Shown piece after piece: positions 18,401 to 25,605 of a stretch of 64,000 nucleotides of DNA. This DNA comes from an uncultured Pseudomonadota bacterium. GTDB lineage: Bacteria > Pseudomonadota > Alphaproteobacteria > Rs-D84. Location: positions 62,001 through 126,000 of the forward strand of contig CASFWA010000003.1 of assembly GCA_949298405.1 (NCBI GenBank), read 5' to 3'. The position numbers were made by a program, and so were the translations under genes. Below the pieces are notes generated by a model, which saw only the letters and a list, made by a program, of their open reading frames with translations, was not told where the DNA came from and did not search any database. Position 1 is the first letter of the stretch. The number at the start of each line of letters is the position of its first letter.

Positions 18401-19564
18401 ATTGTAAACGATGGTGACAAGGTAGAAAAAGGCGCGAAGGTTGCAGAATGGGACCCATATTCAAATACAATCATCGCTGAAAAAGACGGTATTGTTCAGT
18501 TTAATGACTTGATTGAAAACGTATCTTATCAGGAAGAAGTTGATTCTATGACAGGTATTGTTTCACGTAAGGTTATTAACTGGAAAACAAATACAAAGAA
18601 AGCATTGAACCCATCAATTACATTGGTAAATGAAAAGGGCGAAATACTGTCATTGGGTGGTAAGAAGATTGCTGAATACTTATTGCCTATGTATTCTATC
18701 TTGAACGTAGCAAACGGTGCGACAGTTGCAGCGGGTGATGTTTTGGCAAGAATTCCAGTTCAGTCTAAACGTACAAGCGATATTACTGGTGGTTTGCCAC
18801 GAGTAAACGAATTGTTAGAAGTTCGCCGTCCTGCAAACCCAGCATTGTTGGCTGAAATAGATGGTACGATTGAATTAGAAGACGCAAAGTCAAAGATAAT
18901 TATCCGCATTGTACCAGATAACGGAACAGCACCTGTAGAATATGCAGTACCAAAAGGTACGAACTTGTTGGTTCGCAGCGGTGACGTTGTAAGAAAAGCA
19001 GACAAGTTGGTTGATGGTGATCCAGTGCCACAAGATATTTTACGTATTTTGGGTCAGAAAGCCTTGGCAACCTTTATGGTAGAACAGATACAGCAAGTTT
19101 ATCGTCTGCAGGGTGTGGTAATTAATGACAAGCATATTGAAATTTTGATACGTGAAATGACACGTCGTGTAGAAATCACGAATCCAGGTGATACAGGGTT
19201 CTTGATGGGGCAGGTTGTTGACCGTGTTGATTTTGAAGAAGAGAATACTCGTGTTATTCATGACGGTGGTAAACCAGCAGAAGCATCGCAAGTTTTGGTT
19301 GGGTTGACACGTGCATCTTTGACAAGTCGTTCATTTATATCTAATGCTTCGTTCCAACAGACAACTAAGGTATTGGTTGATGCAGCGATTAGCGGTGCGA
19401 CAGATAAATTGGTTGGTATTAATGAAAACTTAATTGTTGGTCGTTTGATACCAATTGGAACAGGTGCATATGTTCGTCGTGTTCGTGAAATTGCGAAAGC
19501 AGAAGAAAAAGCAGAAAAGTTGGCTCGTGAAGGTGGCACACAACAGCAGTTGTTGGATATCTAA
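15455..19564 (+). CDS. rpoC: RNA polymerase beta' subunit
   Basis: 1369 residues, full length. The N-terminal zinc site is [20 protein letters not shown], the catalytic Mg-binding loop is NADFDGDQM, the switch and bridge regions follow, and a second zinc site is [12 protein letters not shown] with [37 protein letters not shown] lies 8 nt before the ATG. It ends at a hairpin 20 nt downstream, closing the secE-rpoC cluster. Confidence 0.99.
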   Translation: [1369 protein letters not shown]

Positions 19565-19584
19565 TCGAGATAACAGAAACATAA

Positions 19585-19622
19585 ACGCTCGGCATACTTT
19601 GTTCGTAAAGTGTGTCGGGCGT
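19585..19622 (+). terminator. Hairpin after rpoC, probable terminator
   Basis: ACGCTCGGCATACTTT pairs with AAAGTGTGTCGGGCGT (16 positions with a few G-T pairs) around a 6-nt loop. A T-run is lacking, so termination efficiency is uncertain. The next gene starts only 15 nt later. Confidence 0.55.
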
Positions 19623-19636
19623 TATGGGTTAAAGAA

Positions 19637-20035
19637 ATGAAAGAAATCCCAGCAATATTTTGTGATATAGATGGTGTTGTAAACAAGAAGTTTGCAATCG
19701 CTAACTATGACCGTTTTGGGGAACCAAATGAAAATATGATACGGGTTCTAGAAACATTAGGGCAGGATTTCACAATCGTTTTTATAACTGGTCGTTGGGC
19801 AATGGGGCAACAGAATGTAGAAGCACATATAAATAATTTGCTTCCTAATATAAAGAAGAGAATATTCTGTAAGCCACATGATTATCCAGGCACAACAGCG
19901 GAATATAAACTGGCAACGATAATAGCACTGGAAAAACAGGGGTATAAATTTTATATGGGGTTGGATGACCATAGTGCAGTAATAGGTTTGATGCATAATC
20001 ATGGTATGTTTGTGGCCCAAGTTATATCTGATTAA
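19637..20035 (+). CDS. HAD-superfamily phosphatase, polynucleotide kinase-3'-phosphatase-like
   Basis: 132 residues from the ATG at 19637; an earlier in-frame start (19610) lies inside the rpoC hairpin. HAD motifs are clear: motif I FCDIDGVV with the two catalytic Asp, motif II VFITGRW, a later Lys (KPHDYPGTTAEYK) and the acidic pair in GLDDHSAVIGL. No cap domain. Small capless HAD enzymes of this kind act on nucleic-acid 3'-phosphates or small phosphate esters; the substrate cannot be told. No clear ribosome site. It lies between rpoC and rpmF. Confidence 0.75.
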   Translation: MKEIPAIFCDIDGVVNKKFAIANYDRFGEPNENMIRVLETLGQDFTIVFITGRWAMGQQNVEAHINNLLPNIKKRIFCKPHDYPGTTAEYKLATIIALEKQGYKFYMGLDDHSAVIGLMHNHGMFVAQVISD

Positions 20036-20099
20036 AGTTTTCCTTGCAAAATAAGAAGTTTTTAATAAAATAACAAACTGTAAATAAAAGGATAACAAA

Positions 20100-20249
20100 A
20101 TGGCAACGCCAAAAAGTAAAACAAGTAAAGCACGTTCAGCACAGCGTCGTTCTCATGACGCATTGTCAATAATGCCATGCAGCGTATGTAAAACTTGTGG
20201 TGAAAAGAAACGTCCACATCATGTATGCCCTGCATGTGGTGCGAAATAA
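20100..20249 (+). CDS. rpmF: 50S ribosomal protein L32
   Basis: 49 residues. It begins MATPKSKTSKARSAQRRSHDAL, the typical L32 start, and carries a zinc-ribbon-like set of four Cys pairs/positions (CSVCKTCG and CPACG). AAAGGA lies before the ATG. rpmF followed by plsX is a widely conserved pair linking ribosome and lipid synthesis. Confidence 0.95.
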   Translation: MATPKSKTSKARSAQRRSHDALSIMPCSVCKTCGEKKRPHHVCPACGAK

Positions 20250-20314
20250 TTTATAAAAAAGATATAAAGGCAGATTGGGGCGCGATATGTGCCTTTCTGC
20301 TTTTTTAATGTACT

Positions 20315-21388
20315 ATGTCTACAGAAAAGAAAATTATTGCTATTGATGCCATGGGTGGGGACAAAGGCCCTAACGCTGTTCTTGGTGGCATGAATCAGTT
20401 CTTGTATCAGAACGGTGAAGATAAAGTATTTTTCCGTTTATTTGGTAATGAAAAAATATTACGTAAATTATTGGCAAAGTACCCGCGTGTGGCTCGTAAT
20501 TGCGATGTAATTCATGCACCAAACGCTATAAAAGGAACTGATAAAGTTCGTGATGTTATTCGTCATGCGCAAGACACTTCGATGTATATGGCGATTAAGG
20601 ATGTACGTGAAGGTAAATCTGCGGCTGTTGTAAGTGCTGGGAATACTGGAATATTGATGTCCTTGTCAAAATTAGCCTTAAAAACAATAGAGGGAATTTC
20701 AAGACCTGCGATTACAACTATGTTGCCGTCTGGTGGTGGGGATTCTCGTGTGGTTGTTTTGGATTTAGGTGCTAACGTTCAATGTGACGAAGGCAATTTG
20801 TTTGATTTTGCTATTCTGGGCAGTGTTTATGCAGAGGTTATCGGTAAAATGCCAAAACCAAAAGTTGGGGTTTTAAATATTGGTGAAGAAGATACCAAGG
20901 GTAATGAAACACTGCAGAAATTAAATAAGTTATTAAGTGCGCATAAAGATGAATTACCATACGAATATATTGGATTCGTCGAAGGTAATGATATCGGTGG
21001 TGGTAATGTTCAGGTTGTTGTGACGGACGGTTTTACAGGTAATATCGTTTTAAAGACAGTAGAAGGTACCGCTAAATTGATAAAACGAGTATTAGTGGAC
21101 AACTTGAAGAAATCTATTTTAGCAATTATTGGTGCGTTCTTTTTGGTTCATGTATTTAAGCGTTTAAAAAATAAGATTGACCCACGTTCTTATGCGGGTG
21201 CGACTTTCTTAGGCTTAAATGGATTCTCTGTAAAAACGCATGGAAACAGTGATGCGCTGGCATTTGCAAATTCTATTAAATATGCAGCAGATTTAACAGG
21301 TGCTAATTTGAACGATTTGATTAAAGCACGTGCGCATTCTGTTGCAAATATTCGTGAAGAGATATTAACGCAAAAAGAAGCAGAATAA
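20315..21388 (+). CDS. plsX: Phosphate acyltransferase PlsX
   Basis: 357 residues. PlsX makes acyl-phosphate from acyl-ACP, the first step to phosphatidic acid with PlsY. Signatures are the N-terminal IAIDAMGGDKGPNAVL, SAGNTGILMSLSKLALKTIEGISRPAI, LDLGANVQCD and the C-terminal YAGATFLGLNGFSVKTHGNSD. It follows rpmF and ends in two tandem terminators. In many alphaproteobacteria fabH and ihfA follow directly; here they lie 12 kb away at 33469-34698. Confidence 0.97.
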   Translation: MSTEKKIIAIDAMGGDKGPNAVLGGMNQFLYQNGEDKVFFRLFGNEKILRKLLAKYPRVARNCDVIHAPNAIKGTDKVRDVIRHAQDTSMYMAIKDVREGKSAAVVSAGNTGILMSLSKLALKTIEGISRPAITTMLPSGGGDSRVVVLDLGANVQCDEGNLFDFAILGSVYAEVIGKMPKPKVGVLNIGEEDTKGNETLQKLNKLLSAHKDELPYEYIGFVEGNDIGGGNVQVVVTDGFTGNIVLKTVEGTAKLIKRVLVDNLKKSILAIIGAFFLVHVFKRLKNKIDPRSYAGATFLGLNGFSVKTHGNSDALAFANSIKYAADLTGANLNDLIKARAHSVANIREEILTQKEAE

Positions 21389-21393
21389 ATAAG

Positions 21394-21415
21394 CGCCCCT
21401 TGTGGGCGTTTTTAA
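21394..21415 (+). terminator. plsX terminator
   Basis: CGCCC-CTTGT-GGGCG followed by TTTTTAATT, 5 nt after the plsX stop. Confidence 0.8.
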
Positions 21416-21448
21416 TTATATAAATGGGAATAGATGAATATTGATATT

Positions 21449-21472
21449 AATCGCTTTTTAAGCGATTTTTTT
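21449..21472 (+). terminator. Second terminator before the autotransporter
   Basis: AATCGCTT-TTT-AAGCGATT followed by TTTTTA. Perfect 8-bp stem, about 35 nt after the first; its U-tract ends about 15 nt before the autotransporter ribosome site, so it could also act as an attenuator for that gene. Confidence 0.7.
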
Positions 21473-21495
21473 ATTGTATTTCAATGGAGAGAAAA

Positions 21496-24207
21496 ATGCT
21501 TTTTATTAGAAAAATTCCTTTTTGTGTGATTGCTTTTTACGGTGTTTCCGCATATGCAACAGATGTATCAGATTTTAATTCTTTTTACAATGCGTACAAA
21601 ACAAATGCTGCGCAAAATGATATAACGATAACAGCAGACATAACGGCAAATCGTTTGGTTGGCGTTGCAGGAAGTGTGATTACAAATATTGATGGAGGTG
21701 GGTATAAATTTATAGGGGATAATTACAATGGTTTTACTGTTTCAAGTGGAAGCAGTATATCTTTTGCAAATGGTGGTAGTTTTAGTGTGTCTGGGCAAAG
21801 TGCAACGATAGAGAATTCTATTAATGGTTTTTATCAGTCGGGGCAGGGGGCAGTGTTTTCAAATGCAGGGGGTGATTTAACAATAGAAAATTCTGCTTTT
21901 AGTAATAATTCTTCGCGATATGGTGGCGGAGTATTTTACCAGACCAACAGCGGTAATTTAAATATATCGAATAGCGCATTTCAGAATAACAGTGTGACGC
22001 GTAGTAATGGTGGCGTAATTTATAATCAGTACAGAACGACTGCAAATATAGATGGAAGTTATTTTCAAGAAAATTCTGCCAGTAATTATGGTGGGGTAGT
22101 ATTCAATGATGGTAATTTAACAGTTGCGGATAGTGTTTTTAGTTCCAATACTGCGGCAAGTGGGGCTGCTATATATAATTCAAATACAGTCACAATGAAT
22201 AATGTGTCTTTTATAGATAACATAGGTACAGAAAGTGTGGGTGCAGTTTATACAACAGGTATGATGAATATAACAAACGGAACTTTTGAAAACAATAGGG
22301 GCGAAACAGGTGGCGCAATAGGTGTTTATGGAATTGTTGGGGATGGTTTATATACTGTTGTAAAAGATTCTACATTTACGGGTAATAGCGCAACATATGG
22401 TGGGGCGCTTTATAACTGGGACGATGCGTATATAATAGATAGTAGTTTTACAAATAATACCGCAACAGATAATGGTGGTGCAATTTTTAATATAAATGCA
22501 CTGTTTTTAATTGCACAGAATTCGGATATAGAATTTACAGGTAATGCTTCTTCTGGCGAGTCTAATGCGATATATACTTCAGAAATGTTAGGGTTAAATG
22601 CATCGACAGATTATCAGATTGTTTTTAACGACAAGATAACGGGTTCAGGTTCTATAGTAATAAATAATCCGTATACGTTGGAAGAAAGTGTTATGCCGAC
22701 AGGTGGAACAGTATTGCTTAATGAAGATATGAGTGATTTTAGCGGTGATGTAACAATAGCATCAGGAACAGTTCTGGTTAGTGATAGTGGGAAGTTTTTT
22801 GGGGCAACCGATTTGCAGGTAACAGGTGGGGTTTTAGATTTAGGAACTACGAATACCACAGTAAATACCGCAACATTTAGTTCTGAATCTACATTAAAAT
22901 TAAATATTCAAGATGCAGATAATTATGGGTATTTAACAGCAGATACATTTACAATATCTGATGGTGCATCATTAAGTGCAGTTTTAGGTTCTGATGCGAT
23001 GCAGGGTAGGGACTCGTTGCAAGTGCAGTTATTGCGTAGTTCTGCAGAGATAACCGATAAATTTTTACCTGATATAGATAATAATATTTATACATTTCTA
23101 AAGTTGGGGAATGGTTGGTATGAGGTACTTCAAGAAAGTACGTTTTTGGATGTTATAAGAGAGTCTGGTGGGTCGTTAAATAACGAGAATACAGCGATTA
23201 GTTGGCAAGATATGTCAGGAATTGATAGTGATGTTGCGGTTGCAGTGTCTAATTTATTAGATGCGCTTGTTCAAACTAACGCGCCAGAATATATAAAGGC
23301 GTTGACTGCGCTGGCGCCAACACCTGCACCATTGATGCAAATACTTGGTAATTCTTATGCGGATAGATTTAATAGTTTGATTTCTTTGGACGCGCGTAAT
23401 GAGAGTAGAATAGGTAGCGGAAAACTGTGGGGTGCTGCAATCGGTGGTGGCGGAAGATTAAAAGAAAGTGATAATTATGCAAACTTTGATATATACGGTT
23501 ATGGTTTTGGGTTGGGGGCAGAGATAGAAATAAGCGATTGGATGCTGGGGGTTGCGTATACTTATCAATATGATAGATTAAAAAGTTGGGCCAGAATTAT
23601 ACGTGCACCAACAAACGGTGGTGGGGTGTACGCAAAATATAATAATAAAAGCTTTATTTGGAATAATTCCGCAAGTTTTTTTTATAGCGATTTAAGTGAA
23701 ACTAAAAATGTAGCAGGATTACAATTGTATGATGACATAAATGTTTATACGACTAGTGTTCAGTCAGATGTTGGTTATGAAATGCCTGTTTATGATTTTC
23801 TTTTTACGCCAATGATTGGGGCAAAATATACATTTATGCACAGAGGTAATTCATCAGATACCGCAGGTCAAGAATTGTCTTCTGTGGATTTAAATTTTTT
23901 AACCTCGTATGCGAAACTTTCTGCGGAATATGAGATAGAGTATTCTAATGGTTTTAGCATGACTCCGCAGTTAGAAGTTGGTGGTTCGTATGATTGGCAT
24001 GCAGATATGGACGATATCGTTGTTGCGATAGGTGGTAATAAATATGCTATTTCTTCTGAACGGTTGCCCAGATGGCAGATGACAGCAGGTATTAAACTTA
24101 ATATGTGCTTTGGAAGTTTGTACAAATTATCAATAGGTGCAGAAGCATCGTTTAGAAATGGGTATAATGATTATACAGGCATGATAAAAGGCAGCATACG
24201 TTTTTGA
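21496..24207 (+). CDS. Autotransporter with Pmp-like beta-helix passenger
   Basis: 903 residues. A signal peptide (about 1-21, ending SAYA), a passenger of degenerate repeats (about 60-360), a spacer, and a C-terminal 12-strand-type autotransporter barrel (about 630-903) ending in an aromatic residue (GSIRF). The passenger repeats carry FxxN and GGxI/V motifs (FSNNSSRYGGGVF, FTGNSATYGGALYN, FTNNTATDNGGAIFN), the pattern of chlamydial polymorphic membrane proteins and a right-handed beta-helix. ATG 21496 is chosen over 21484 because GGAGA lies between them at the right distance. Likely surface adhesin; ligand unknown. Confidence 0.85.
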   Translation: MLFIRKIPFCVIAFYGVSAYATDVSDFNSFYNAYKTNAAQNDITITADITANRLVGVAGSVITNIDGGGYKFIGDNYNGFTVSSGSSISFANGGSFSVSGQSATIENSINGFYQSGQGAVFSNAGGDLTIENSAFSNNSSRYGGGVFYQTNSGNLNISNSAFQNNSVTRSNGGVIYNQYRTTANIDGSYFQENSASNYGGVVFNDGNLTVADSVFSSNTAASGAAIYNSNTVTMNNVSFIDNIGTESVGAVYTTGMMNITNGTFENNRGETGGAIGVYGIVGDGLYTVVKDSTFTGNSATYGGALYNWDDAYIIDSSFTNNTATDNGGAIFNINALFLIAQNSDIEFTGNASSGESNAIYTSEMLGLNASTDYQIVFNDKITGSGSIVINNPYTLEESVMPTGGTVLLNEDMSDFSGDVTIASGTVLVSDSGKFFGATDLQVTGGVLDLGTTNTTVNTATFSSESTLKLNIQDADNYGYLTADTFTISDGASLSAVLGSDAMQGRDSLQVQLLRSSAEITDKFLPDIDNNIYTFLKLGNGWYEVLQESTFLDVIRESGGSLNNENTAISWQDMSGIDSDVAVAVSNLLDALVQTNAPEYIKALTALAPTPAPLMQILGNSYADRFNSLISLDARNESRIGSGKLWGAAIGGGGRLKESDNYANFDIYGYGFGLGAEIEISDWMLGVAYTYQYDRLKSWARIIRAPTNGGGVYAKYNNKSFIWNNSASFFYSDLSETKNVAGLQLYDDINVYTTSVQSDVGYEMPVYDFLFTPMIGAKYTFMHRGNSSDTAGQELSSVDLNFLTSYAKLSAEYEIEYSNGFSMTPQLEVGGSYDWHADMDDIVVAIGGNKYAISSERLPRWQMTAGIKLNMCFGSLYKLSIGAEASFRNGYNDYTGMIKGSIRF

Positions 24208-24224
24208 TAAGTATAAAAACAGAA

Positions 24225-24248
24225 CCGTCGACAATTACTTGTCGACGG
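24225..24248 (-). terminator. Terminator of gene 24323-24658
   Basis: CCGTCGACAA-TTAC-TTGTCGACGG, a perfect 10-bp stem with a 4-nt loop, followed on the minus strand by TTCTGTTTTTA. It lies between convergent genes and can also stop autotransporter transcripts. A second small hairpin, TTCTGG-TTTC-CCAGAA, is at 24262-24277. Confidence 0.75.
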
Positions 24249-24322
24249 CTGCTCCCTTCCTTCTGGTTTCCCAGAAACTTTGTGCATGCTCTGTTTTTTT
24301 TTACCGCGCTTATGCGGGAAAA

Positions 24323-24658
24323 TCAGGCAGCTTTTGCAATCTTTTGTGCAGATTCTTTGTCTGCAGCATCCATAATCTTTTTAGCTTCTGCAAAGACCAT
24401 TTCTTTTACGCGTAATGCCAAAGTCTTTGTTTCCAAGCTTTCTGCTGCTACATCGAAGTTGTCTGTGCGAATTTGTAAAGATACATATGCGCCAACTAAT
24501 GAATTACGTGGTAAATCTTCAATTGAACGGGGGGCATTATTTTGACCGATTTGTAGTTCATCTGATAAGGATATAATCTGACGATCTTCATTAACCCAAA
24601 CTGTTGTTGTTAAAACTTGATTCAGAGCAATCATGATTTCTTTAATGTTTTTTGACAT
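24323..24658 (-). CDS. Conserved-looking small soluble protein, function unknown
   Basis: 111 residues with no signal peptide or membrane helix. It starts MSKNIKEIMIALNQVLTTTVWV, has a middle of short strands (SLVGAYVSLQIRTDNFDVAAESLETKTLALRVKEM) and an Ala/Lys-rich C-terminal helix (FAEAKKIMDAADKESAQKIAKAA). AAGGAGG precedes the ATG at the usual distance, a strong site implying good expression. I recognise no family. Monocistronic, between two terminators and the mraZ promoter region. Confidence 0.75.
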   Translation of the reverse strand: MSKNIKEIMIALNQVLTTTVWVNEDRQIISLSDELQIGQNNAPRSIEDLPRNSLVGAYVSLQIRTDNFDVAAESLETKTLALRVKEMVFAEAKKIMDAADKESAQKIAKAA

Positions 24659-24920
24659 GCGCGGTTCCCTCCTTTCTGGGTCTTTGTTAAAAAATCTTAT
24701 TTGTATTGTATATACATGGTGTATTTACAAAAATAAGTAAAACTTTTATTTTTTTTGATTTGTTTTTTCGCAGAAATCCTAGTTTTTAGCGGGTTTCTAA
24801 GAAAAAATATTCTTTTCTCCTTGTCTATACCTAAATCTTAGAACAAAAACGAATCGCAGGTCAAGAGGAAAATGCATTTATTTTAATTTTATTTAAAATT
24901 ATGATAGTTTTATTTTATAA

Positions 24921-24971
24921 ACCATAAAATACCATAAAATAATTATAAATTGTCATTGACAACCATAAAAT
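24921..24971. repeat. Three copies of ACCATAAAAT at the mraZ promoter
   Basis: Identical 10-mers at 24921-24930, 24931-24940 and 24962-24971. Start-to-start distances are 10 and 31 nt, near one and three helical turns, so all lie on one face of the DNA. The third begins right after the -35 box. Probable operator, with MraZ itself the natural candidate. The preceding 24659-24920 is AT-rich and shows nothing else clear. Confidence 0.75.
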
Positions 24972-24984
24972 AGCGTGCTAAATT
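24956..24984 (+). promoter_or_regulatory. Strong sigma70 promoter of mraZ
   Basis: TTGACA (24956-24961), 17-nt spacer, TAAATT (24979-24984). The spacer holds the third ACCATAAAAT repeat. Confidence 0.75.
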
Positions 24985-25039
24985 TCGTTTGAAGTCGGAA
25001 AGGGGAACGGGCAGATGCCCAAAAACAAAGACCGTAAAA

Positions 25040-25486
25040 ATGTCATTGTTTCTCTCATCTTATGAAAATCGTTTGGATACCAAGGGGCGTATATCTGTGC
25101 CTGCCTCCTTTCGGGCTTCTGTTGCGAATGAAAGATTTGCTGGTGTTGTTTTATATCGTTCTTTTACAAACAATTGTATCGAAGGGTTGTCTATGTCGCG
25201 TATGGAACAGTTGGCGGCTGCAACCGATAAAATGGGCGTTTTTGATAGTGAGTTAGATGACTTGTCGGCAATGCTTTTTGCTGATGCGCGTCCATTATCT
25301 TTTGATGTGACTGGACGTATTGTTATACCTGCGGATTTATTAAAGCATGCAGGTATCAAGGATACGGCGGTTTTTGTTGGGCGCGGTAACAGTTTTCAGA
25401 TATGGAATCCAGAGGCCTTTAAAAAAGCGCAAGAAAAGTCTTTAAATAATTTACGTTCTGTTCGTCCTAATTTGATTCTTTCTTAG
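25040..25486 (+). CDS. mraZ: Transcriptional regulator MraZ
   Basis: 148 residues, two AbrB-like halves with the paired signatures ENRLDTKGRISVPASFR (about 8-24) and FDVTGRIVIPADLLKHAGI (about 88-106). MraZ normally opens the division and cell wall (dcw) cluster and represses it by binding repeats upstream of itself. Here no rsmH, ftsL or mur gene follows: a terminator comes 90 nt later and then a convergent gene. The start at 25040 gives MSLFLSSYENRLD; a longer reading to 24989 would be unlike the family. Repeats at its promoter suggest self-regulation. Confidence 0.93.
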   Translation: MSLFLSSYENRLDTKGRISVPASFRASVANERFAGVVLYRSFTNNCIEGLSMSRMEQLAAATDKMGVFDSELDDLSAMLFADARPLSFDVTGRIVIPADLLKHAGIKDTAVFVGRGNSFQIWNPEAFKKAQEKSLNNLRSVRPNLILS

Positions 25487-25578
25487 GTAAAATGCGCAGT
25501 TTTATAATTGAATGCAATTTTGTTTTTTGTCGTGGTTGATTTGTGTTAAAAATTTTTAGAATATTAGGGTAATAAAAA

Positions 25579-25601
25579 AACCGCCATTTGGCGGTTTTTG
25601 T
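25579..25601. terminator. Bidirectional terminator mraZ / cysteine-rich protein gene
   Basis: AACCGCC-ATTT-GGCGGTT flanked by A-run and T-run, between convergent genes. Confidence 0.85.
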
Positions 25602-25605
25602 TTTT

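Noticed and set aside
24921-24971. ACCATAAAAT repeats as a CRISPR-like array
   Set aside because: Units are only 10 nt, two are adjacent without spacer, and they lie in a promoter; no cas gene is present.
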